DNA of 64,000 nucleotides from Manihot esculenta (lineage: Eukaryota; Streptophyta; Magnoliopsida; Malpighiales; Euphorbiaceae). Below the pieces are notes generated by a model. That model worked only from the letters and a program-made list of their open reading frames with translations, searched no databases and was not told where the DNA came from. A program made the position numbers and the translations under genes. Below, in pieces: positions 55,683 through 64,000 of this stretch; within the stretch, counting starts at the first letter, position 1; every line of letters begins with the position of its first letter. The DNA is taken from assembly GCF_001659605.2 (NCBI RefSeq), contig NC_035175.2:28181705-28245704 (forward strand), in the 5' to 3' direction.

Positions 55683-57375
55683 TGATAGAGCATATTTTAG
55701 TCCATATTATCATGATGTTATTGATGTCTATTTACATCTTTTCTACCTAATTTTGTGGTTTTAATCATGTTTTGAAGATATTAGGTGTAAAGAGACAATC
55801 CAGAGAAAATGCTCTTAAAACTGCCAAAAAGTGCCAAATCTGGAAAAGCCACCTTCGGAAGCACTTTCGGAAGCCGAAAGTCAGCCACCTTCGGAGGTAC
55901 TTTCGAAAGCCGAAAGTGCCCTCCAGATCCGAAACTCCACCACCTTCGGCGGCACCTTCGGTCGCCGAACCTCTTCTCCAGAGCCGAAAGTCCAACTTTC
56001 GAGGGCGACCTTAGGGGGCTGAAACTTCCTTCAAATTGCCTCTTCCTTATTCAAGAAGCCAAATCTTGAAGATCACATGTTTCCCACTTCATGCCACACA
56101 CATTCAAGATTCAAAAGGGGGCTCCACCTTCCTTATTTAAGCATGGGTGGCAAAGAGAATTCAAGAAGACTCCTTGGATACCTAGGACAACTACTTGAAG
56201 ATCTTGGACAGTAATTAAAAGACCAAAGTGCCCCTCAATTGCAACTCCACACATGCTCTATGTTTTTGCCTTCACACATGCACAAAGAAGGCACATGCAA
56301 GACCAAGGGCATTATGGGGAGCCTCTAAAAGACTCATGGACTGCCATCAAACCCTAAGGAGTCTCTCAAGATCTATTTAAAGGCTTCAAGAAGATCAATG
56401 AAGGCAGATTTGAATCTCCCAACTTCTCCAAAGTTCGGTCGCCGCTCCTCCTCCACTTTTGCCACCACCGGTTCCTCTTCTCCTCCCTTCTTCTTCTATT
56501 TTCTGTTTTGGTTCAGCTATGAGTGGCTGAAACCCTTATTCTAGTTAAGGATTAGTTGAAACTAAGGTTGTTTAATGGATTGTAAGATCTGATCATAAAC
56601 TATTGTCTTTGATTTTATTCAATATTCATACAGTTGATGCTTGAATTCCAAGATTGCTTTGTTTTTTTGATCAAATTGGCCTCTTGATTCTTAATTGCAA
56701 GGTAATTGATTATTGGTTGGGATATTTTTTAGTTCGTAATTGCTGGAAATATTCTGTCCATAGAACACTTGGTGTAAAAACCAAGGAATTGTATGATCTA
56801 GCACCATCTTCAAGCGTTTGGAGTAGCTAGGGTTGGATCTTTCTAGTTCTTTATGCAATTAACAATTGTTTTGATGCCTATAGCCCAAGGACGTTCCTTG
56901 GCAATTTGTTGATTAGTAATTGATTAGAGGACGTTCCCTAATTGATTTGTTCATAAGGAAAGACATGGTGGTGTGAAGCATTTTCCATCCCCATAACTAA
57001 CCTATTGATTCAATCAAGGTAACATCTGTTTCAATGATCAATCCAAACAACCAAGGTGGATCCATATCTTCAACTAGACCTTTCTCATATTGAATTTCCC
57101 TTTATTTCAATTTACTTGCTGTTTTAATTGCTTTCAATAGTTGTTAGTCAAATCACTCTCAAAACCCCCCCCCTTTTTCTTTCATTGCACTTTGTTTCTA
57201 TTCCCCATTGATTACTTGCTTTCCATTGTGCTTTCAATTAATTCTATTGGTCTTGATTAAGGAAATAGACTTGTTATCAATTTTCTGTGGATTCGATCCT
57301 TTACCACTATCTGTAGTTGTAAATTGTTGATAACCGTAAAGGTTATTTTTGACCGGCTTCGACAACCGCGAGTCA
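55683..57375 (+). repeat. Element IX, right LTR
   Basis: Matches the left LTR in length and order, with scattered substitutions, several in CG sites of the TTCGGC words. The hairpin is at 56885-56901. Confidence 0.92.
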
Positions 57376-58902
57376 AAGACCAAGAGGATTATTTTGAAAG
57401 CACAATTGAAAGCAAGTATCTAAAGAGGAAAAGTGCAATAAAAGTAAAAGGGGGGTTTTGGGATTTATTTGATTAACAACTATTGAAAGCAATTAAAACA
57501 GCAAGTAAATTGAAATAAAGGGAAATTCAATATGAGAAAGGTCTAGTTGAAGATATGGATCCACCTTGGTTGTTTGGATTGATCATTGAAACATGAGTTG
57601 TCTTGATTGAATTAATAGGTTAGTTATGGGGATGGAAAACGCTTCACACCACCATGTCTTTCCTTATGAACAAATCAATTAGGGAACGTCCTCTAATCAA
57701 TTACTAATCAACAAATTGCCAAGGAACGTCCTTGGGCCATAGGCATCAAAGCAATTGTTAATTGCATAAAGAACTAGAAAGATCCAACCCTAGCTACTCC
57801 AAACGCATGAAAATGGTGCTAGATCATACAATTCCTTGGTTTTTACACCAAGTGTTCTTAGGTCAGAATATCTCCAGCAATTACGGACAAAAGAATATCT
57901 CAACCAACAATTAATTACCTTGCAATCAAGAATCAAGTGGCCAATTTGATCAAAACAACAAAGCAATCTTGGAATTAAAGCATCAATTGCATGAATATCA
58001 ATCAAATCAAAGACAATAGTTTATGATCAGATCTCACAATCCATTAAACAACCTTAGTTTCAACCAATCCTCAACTAGAATAAGGGGTTTCAGCCACTCA
58101 TGGCTAAACCAAAACAGAAAATAGAAGAAGAAGAAGAGGGAAGAGAAACCGATGGTGGCAAAAGTGGAGGAGGAGCGACGGCCGAACTTTGGAGAAGTTG
58201 GGAGATTCAAATCTGCCTTCCTTGGTCTTCTTGAAGCCTTTAAATAGATTTTGAGAGACTCCTTAGGATTTGATGGCAGTCCATGAGTCTTTTAGAGGCT
58301 CCCCAAAGTGCCCTTGGTCAATCATGTGCCTTCTTTGTGCATGGGAGAAGGCAAAAACGTGGTACATGTGATGAGTTGTAAGTGAGGGGCACTTTGGTCT
58401 TTTAATTGTTGTCCAAGATCTTCAAGTAGTTGTCCTAGATATCCAAGAAGTCTTCTTGAATTCTCTTTCCCACTCATGCTTGGATAGGGAAGGTGGAGCC
58501 CCCCGTTTGAATCTTGAATGTGTGTAGCATGAGGTGAGGAACATGTGGTCTTCAAGATTTGGCTTATTGAATAAGGAAGAGGCAACTTGAAGGAAGTTTC
58601 GGCCCCCTAAGCTCGCCCCCGAAAGTTGGACTTTCGGCTCTGGAGAAGAGGTTCGGCGGCCGAAGGTGCCGCCGAAGGTGGTAGAGTTTCGGATCTCGAG
58701 GGCACTTTCGGCCGCCGAAGGTGCTGCCGAAGGTGGCTCTTCCAGATTTGGCACTTTTTGGCACTTTTAAGAGCTTTTTCTCTTGATTGTCTCTTCACAC
58801 CTAATATCTGCAAAATATGGTTAAAACCACAAAATTAGGTAGAGGAGATGCAAATAAACATCAATAACATCATGATAATATGGACTAAAATATGCTCTAT
58901 CA
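57376..58902 (-). repeat. Element VIII 5' LTR, main part
   Basis: Minus-strand LTR starting at 58902 with TGATAGAGCATATTTTAG. It holds TTCGGC words (58652-58664, 58707-58719) with the flanking phrase ACTTTCGGCTCTGGAG, and the hairpin at 57719-57735. The first five bases are the IX target duplication. It ends the Athila block and abuts the gag-like gene at 58903. Confidence 0.88.
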
Positions 58903-60771
58903 GACCTCATCCCGCATCTCCTCCAAGCGTATGGTGAGGTCCTCGAGCTGATTCTTGAGGTCGATTATGTGCCCATGGGCCTCACCAGTCGCTGTGATGT
59001 TCTCCTCATGGTGGGCTTCATCAATTTATTGGTCCATCGAGCTCTGGAGGGATTGATCCAGAGCATTGATCTCTATGTCAATGCCAAGCGCCTGACAGAA
59101 AGGTGGCAACCAACAGAGTTAAACAACAAGGGAAACAAAGCAGACTTAAAGACAATAAAATAACTTACCATAAGGAGCATCTCTCAGAGGCTGTCTCCTA
59201 GCTCCTCCTGGGATCGCGAGCAAAAAGCCACCTATTGTTTGGTAGAGCAGGCCAGATGGCTGGCGAGAGCAAGGAAGCACAGATCAGAGATATCAGATAT
59301 CTCGCCGAACATCTTCTCGCTCAGCATCTCAGCCATAGAGGTCACTGCAGACCTAGGAGTCACCTCAGCAGTGTTTGAGGAGCTCGTTGTTAGGGGCTGA
59401 AAACAACTACCATACTGCTTGCTTTCCTTTGTCAGCAGGAGGAGGGAGAATGGCCTCAAGAGACCCAGGCACGCATGCCTTCTTAGAGGCCTGGCCCTCA
59501 GGAGGGACCTCAGAAGGTTAAGCTCGCTTGCTAGTGGAGCTCCTAATCACAATAGCACTAGCAGCAGTAGCCTGCTTAGATCGTTTTGGAGAAGGAGCAA
59601 CTTTGGCCCCTCCCTTGGAACCACCCTCCGCAGATTTCTCAATAGTGATGGGCTCCTGGGAAGCTGGAGTAGAGGTCGACTTGGGCCTTGGAGCCGTAGA
59701 GGACTTAGAGGACTTAGAGGAGCCCAGAGCCCTGCCTTGGGTGGAAGCCTTGGAAGCTGCAGAACGAGAGCCCTTGGAGGCAAGCACCAATGCCCGAGAA
59801 GAAGCAAGGGCAAGAGAAGTAGTCCGGCCAGCCACAGGAGGGGAGATGGCCTGAAAAACCTCCCGAGTCACGTCGGTCACGGATCAGCCAGCCCGAAAGG
59901 CTTTCAAGGTAGCCCTCATTTTTTCTCGGGACATTGTGAAGTTCTTCGGGGCCTTAATCTTGTCCATCGGTGCAGAAGAGGCTGTAAAAAATAAAAATAA
60001 CTAAAAGTTAAAAAAAATATAACAAAAAGGCAAAGGTTAGAAGAAAAAAAAAGGCAGAACATCAACAAACAAATACCAGCTTCCTGGCAGTCCTGAAGAC
60101 TGGACACGAACATGCACTTCTCGACATCATACTTCCGCAAGACAGAGGTTAGTCGGAGAAGGCAGATCTGGTCTAGCAGGGGCAGCCTAGGAAGGTCATT
60201 ACAACCCGGAGGGACATCCCTCCAGGAGACATCCACATCCTAGGTTATTCCAAAGCCTTCCTTTAGCTCCACCACCGCGAAACCTTCAAACCAGCCCTTG
60301 ATGGAGTCCTTATACCCCCGAGAAGATAGATAACCCTCCTCAGGGAGCAAAATAATAGAACCTCTGGCTAGCACGGGCTAGATGGAAGAAGGTGAAAAAC
60401 AAAACAGTGGAAGGGGTAAAACCCCAACACAAGCTGATGGATTCAAAAGAACAGGTAAAAAGAATGGAGTTTGATGAGAGCATGCGAGGAGTTACTCCGA
60501 AGTAACGGAAAACCTCGATGAAGAAGGGAGAAAAAGGGAAGGTTAGACCAAAATCGCATTGCTTGACAAAGAAGACCAAGCTGCAATCCCGCTGGGGGTC
60601 AATCAAACCCAGTGGCGAAGGAACGAGAAGAACGATCCTCTTGTTGCAGTGGGGAGCCCTAATGCGATAGAGGGAAGTGTCTAGGTATTCTCGAGAAAAG
60701 AAGTTGGAAAGGGACGCAGAGGAGATATTGGACCTCAGATTCAAGACATCAGGGAGTCTAGGGATAGCCAT
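58903..60771 (-). pseudogene. Putative gypsy-type element gag-like gene, minus copy, broken
   Basis: On the minus strand it starts at 60771 with MAIPRLPDVLNLRSN. It then has the conserved block DFGLTFPFSPFFIEVFRYFG and FESISLCWGFTP of the plant 'putative gypsy type transposon' family (function unproven, gag position). A TGA at 60340-60342, a one-base insertion near 60315, a TAG at 60240-60242 and a TGA after KAFRAG interrupt it. An intron with GT/AG ends at 60076-59982 matches the plus copy. After it comes a Ser/Ala/Lys-rich region. A further block (58903-59090, ALGIDIEINALDQSLQSS, KNQLEDLTIRLEEM) looks like a coiled coil behind its own TTTCTGTCAG acceptor. It is cut at 58903 by the VIII LTR. 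Confidence 0.7.
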
Positions 60772-61440
60772 TAGAAAGCAGAAGACGTACCTTGAAGAAA
60801 TTTTGCAGGGGATGAGAGAGACGAAATACAGAGAGCAAAGCAAGAAGAAGAGTCTAGAGAGAAATGGAGAGTTTGAATTTGAAAAGAGTAAAGACAAAGA
60901 AAGAACATTTTTTATAGGAGCCCCCCTCGGGCCGTGAGGTCATAATGGGGCCTAGGGATTTACCTTCTCATTACTCATGGAATAACTATTAAGGAGGAAA
61001 AGTGGAACTTGATGACCGTCGAGCTTCTTATACTAGGGGTGAGGTCGGGCCCTAGAAAAGAGTATAGATCCAAAGCCCATTAAAATCTTCTAAAGCAGAC
61101 CGACCCAGTGTCGCGCACTCCAGCCCGTGACTAAGGCAGGCCGGACTGGCCTCATGCGTAGGTCTACCAAAAGATAACCTAGTCCGGTGATGTGATGGGA
61201 CGTAGGGGAGCAGGCCCAGCCACCTCGCAGCTCTATCAGCATGCGTGCGCTGGGAGGAATTAAATGGCCGCCTAACATAGAGGAGTACGCTGACACGTCC
61301 ATACGTACATATCTGAGTGACAAGGACAGGTGGCACTGTAGCAGGGTGGCGGTTATGCGTCACTAGAGGATAAAAGAAAAAGGGATAAAGGGGGAGAGCC
61401 GTAATCTTTTCAGACTAAGTTTATTCTCATACTGTAAATT
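60772..61440 (-). promoter_or_regulatory. Leader and promoter-like region of the minus gag-like gene
   Basis: On the minus strand CTCCTATAAAAAATG (TATA-like, near 60910) is followed by a pyrimidine-rich leader and AAG/GTACGTCTTCT just before the ATG, a perfect donor consensus also present in the plus copy. Further out the region is GC-rich and partly similar to 62000-62150 (CAGTGACGCATAAC-type phrases). This may be an LTR, but no primer site was found. Confidence 0.45.
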
Positions 61441-62099
61441 ATATTTTTTAAATATCAGAAAATTAATAATTAAAAAAATAATAATAATAAGAGAAAAGGA
61501 TCATAGTTGATAATGATGTGGGCTCTTTGTTTCCTTTTTTTCTTATTGATGAACATCTGATATTGTCAGTGCCATTTCTTGTAAATGAATTGATTCCACA
61601 GAGAGCTAATCTGAAAATTAGTGTAATGATTGCTTAAAACAATAAATTTATATTTTTATAAATACATTTAATTTTCAAAATTTACATTAATTGTTTTGAA
61701 GAAATATATTTAAATTCAATTTGGTAAATGATAAGAACACAGAAACATCAGTGGAGCAAAGAATTTTTGAAAAAAATAAATTTATTAAATTGAATTGAAT
61801 CAGAAAATTAAATTGAATCTATACCAAAAATAAGAAACTAATAACCAAACGAATCTGAAAGAAACTGAAATTGTATTAAATTCTTCATTTGGTTTTGATG
61901 ATCTGAGATCCAGAAAGAATAGGGTTTTACAAGGGTTCTGTAAAACTGGAAAAAAACTTAACCTAAAGGAGGACAATCCTCCTTTTATCTGTTTTCATTG
62001 TCTGTCAGTGACGCATAACGGCATGACTCCCATTGGGCCACCTATCTCTGCTATACTGATACGATCGTACAAGAATATCGGGTATCTGTTTCATACGCA
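61441..62099. other. AT-rich spacer between the two gag-like genes
   Basis: No reading frame or recognised repeat. It separates two head-to-head copies of the same gene family. Confidence 0.6.
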
Positions 62100-62635
62100 T
62101 CGGTCTCTGATTCTGTCCGTGCGCGCATGTTGTGGGACCCACATGATGGAGAGGTAGACCTCTTTCATGGTTCTGAGCTTGGGCTAGGATATAGAATTAA
62201 GACAGAGCCCTGGGAGATTCAGTCTGTTGGGCCCAAAGGGCTGAGCCGGCCTGATGGAGAGAACCTGTCGAGGCCCGGTCTCATGGGAAGGGGGACCGGA
62301 CCTGGTGCAATCGCGAGGCTAGGAGGTCTCTAGATAATGGGCCGATATTATGGGCCTGGCCCCAGACCGGGGTGGAGAAATCCAGCGGTCATCAATTGCC
62401 CCTTTACCTTCTCGTCGGTTATTGCCTGACTGACGAGGGGGTAAACATCGAGAGTAATAATGACCGCGCCTCCCCAAGACAAAACTGTTCAGAACCATTT
62501 TTCGTCTTCTTATTGTTTCACATTTTGAATTCTCTGTTTTCCTGGAAGGCTTGCTCTCCTCTGCTCTCTGTTCTCCTTCGATTTCTCCTGCTCATCTGTC
62601 CTTACTGCTCTTCAGGTACGTCTTCTTATTCTTCC
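62100..62635 (+). promoter_or_regulatory. Leader region of the plus gag-like gene
   Basis: GC-rich sequence, then a C/T-rich leader ending CAG/GTACGTCTTCT 18 bases before the ATG at 62636. An open frame continues upstream to 62372, but homology with the minus copy begins at the ATG, so I take 62636 as the start. Confidence 0.45.
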
Positions 62636-64000
62636 ATGGAGAGTCCTAAACTTCCCGACGTTTTCGATCTTGAGTCCTGCATCACTCCTTCCACCATAAC
62701 TAAGTTTATTTCTCGGAGGTACTTAGATACTCCACTTTACTTCATTCGAGCTCCTCTCCGAAATGAGAGGATAGTTCTTCCAAATCCTCCTCCTCCTGGT
62801 TTGATAGATCCTCAGGAGAGTCGTAGTTTAGTCTTCTTCCTTAAACAACGGGACTTCGGCCTGACTTTTCCGTTCACCCCTTTCTTCGTCGAGGTGTTTC
62901 AATACTTCAAGATAACCCCTCGAATGTTGTCTCCTAACTCCATGTTGTTTATGTGTTGCTTTGAATCCGTCTGTTTGAGTTGGGGTTTTACGCCTACGGT
63001 GCATCTATTCGTTACCTTCTTCCGTCTTGTCAGAGCAGCCCAGTGTTTTTACTACTTTGCCCCCCGTGGTGGGTTGTCCATCTTCACAGGCTACAAGGAC
63101 TCGATAAAAGGCTGGGTAGAGAGTTTTCTTGTGGTGGAGTTGAAGAAAGAGACCGACCTGTCATAGGGAGTGAGGCTCAACTGGGAGGATGCCTCCTTGG
63201 GCTGCAACGACCTGCCCCAACTGAGCCTTACCGAGCAGGTGGGGTACATTCGACTGACTTCTGTTGACAAGAAGTATGACGTCGAGAAGTGTATGTTCGC
63301 GTCTAACCTTAGGGATATCCGAGACACGGGTAGTGTGCCTTGTCTAGCAGTTCTACTTTTTCTTTGTGACTTCTACTAGAAAGTATGCTAATTTTTCTGG
63401 TTTTGTGTTTTTTGCAGCTTTTGATGCCAAGATGGACCAAATCAAACCCCCGAAGAACTTAACTTTGTCTCGAGAGAGCATGAATGCCGCGTTGGACGCC
63501 CTCCGATCTGGTCATCGCGTGTCTGAAGCTACTGAAGAGGTGGCTAAGTTGATTACTTCTAGGACGATGAGCCGTCCTCCTGCTCAAGCTTCTTCTCGAG
63601 CTCCTAAACCGAGCTCCCACGGTACCAAATCCTCTCGGCCACCTAGCCGTGGTGGGTCGGACTCGACCCCTAAACTTGATCAGGCTTCTCGGTCCAGTCA
63701 GGCTTCCACAGAGGAGGCGAGGGAAAATCCACGAATCATTATCAGGCCGTTGGAAGACTCTGAGCCAGTGAGGACGGATCCTGTTCTTCCTCCTAAGGAG
63801 GTGCATGAGGGGAGGCTTGAGACCCCGAATATTGAAGTGGAAGCTCCGAAGGAAAGAACAGAGGTTATCCTTGTGGAGGAAGATGTCCCAGAGGCCCTTA
63901 CTAAGGATGTCCTTGCTCCTGCGGAGACTGGGTCCGGCCCTGTTGACGGAGATGTCACGAGAAAGGGGGGGGACAAGCGTCCAGCCTCTTCTGAAATGTC
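62636..64000 (+). pseudogene. Putative gypsy-type element gag-like gene, plus copy, incomplete
   Basis: It starts MESPKLPDVFDLESC and runs without frameshift through DFGLTFPFTPFFVEVFQYFK, FESVCLSWGFTP and YYFAPRGGLSIFTGYKD to a TAG at 63164-63166. The same frame then continues (LNWEDASLGCNDLPQLSL, KYDVEKCMFASNLRD) to a GT donor at 63330. The acceptor AG is at 63416-63417. The second exon is open to the window edge: AKMDQIKPPKNLTLSRESM, then a Ser/Pro/Arg-rich and acidic tail. The family sits in the gag position of plant gypsy-type elements. The only lesion seen is the TAG, which the minus copy shares. The element continues beyond the window. Confidence 0.7.

Larger units (their letters stand above)
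51534..57375 (+). mobile_element. Element IX: non-autonomous Athila-like retrotransposon
   Basis: LTRs at 51534-53227 and 55683-57375 (1694 and 1693 bp). The target duplication AAGAC is at 51529-51533 and 57376-57380. The primer site is TGGCGTCGTTGCCGGGGA. The 2.45-kb internal region keeps a gag remnant but no capsid, protease, RT or integrase. It lies inside the VIII LTR in opposite orientation. It could only move with proteins of a relative. Confidence 0.92.
46926..58902 (-). mobile_element. Element VIII: Athila-like retrotransposon lacking RT, minus strand
   Basis: Its 5' LTR is 51407-51533 plus 57381-58902, split by element IX. The Asp-type primer site is at 51385-51402. Internal sequence runs down to 46926, where LTR VI begins, and no 3' LTR of VIII is seen. 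One single reading frame covers gag, protease and integrase with about six in-frame stops. The RT and RNase H part is absent. Confidence 0.85.

Noticed and set aside
15073..58838. Many frames rich in FGGR, FGRR, SAAE or RPPN that look like glycine/arginine-rich proteins
   Set aside because: They are translations of the repeated TTCGGC-N-GCCGAA word in LTRs, in all frames and on both strands, without conserved start sites.
59419..59994. 191-residue plus-strand frame
   Set aside because: Antisense shadow of the Ser/Ala-rich part of the minus gag-like gene, which has matching homology to the plus copy.

Overview
This window is nuclear DNA of a flowering plant. The signs are type I (M-gamma) MADS-box genes, spliced plant exons, a DUF659-type hAT transposon, and nested LTR retrotransposons primed by plant initiator-Met and Asp-type tRNA sites. 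The recurring word TTCGGC-N-GCCGAA inside the LTRs resembles repeats I associate with Euphorbiaceae such as cassava. That assignment is inference from memory and was not tested. No bacterial operon, rRNA, tRNA gene or CRISPR array was seen.

Left part (1-15.1 kb): two tandem copies, about 13.4 kb apart, of an M-gamma MADS-box gene, each broken by a different lesion. Between them lie a decayed Ty1/copia element, the first two exons of a YrdC/Sua5-like gene with a premature stop, a possible short solo LTR, a 3'-truncated hAT element whose intact end carries an array of GTAACGGCCGTTAC words, and a run of exons from an unidentified gene.

Middle part (15.1-32.5 kb): a nest. A minus-strand chromovirus-type LTR (III) holds a plus-strand LTR (II), which holds a full-length but coding-dead element (I, 17535-24720, target duplication GGTTA). 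III abuts a minus-strand Ty3/gypsy element (IV) that itself carries a 1.5-kb solo-LTR-like insertion. To the right are an AT-rich stretch with a foldback MITE and the LTR end and gag start of another gypsy element.

Right part (32.5-64 kb): Athila-like and chromovirus elements nested in one another. VII (36760-46666, target duplication GCAGT) is a complete chromovirus with 2254-bp LTRs, inserted in an Athila-like LTR (VI). VIII (minus) has gag, protease and integrase but no reverse transcriptase. IX (51534-57375, target duplication AAGAC) sits inside the VIII LTR and keeps only a gag remnant. The window ends with two head-to-head gag-like genes of a 'putative gypsy-type' family that share an intron and an in-frame TAG.

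The most unusual signal is the near-palindrome TTCGGC-N-GCCGAA. It occurs repeatedly, with the same flanking words, in LTRs of two unrelated retrotransposon lineages (chromovirus-type and Athila-type, in opposite orientation) and again inside Athila coding regions in more than one reading frame. The VI family carries a different palindromic word (GTGATTTG..CAAATCAC) in a parallel arrangement.
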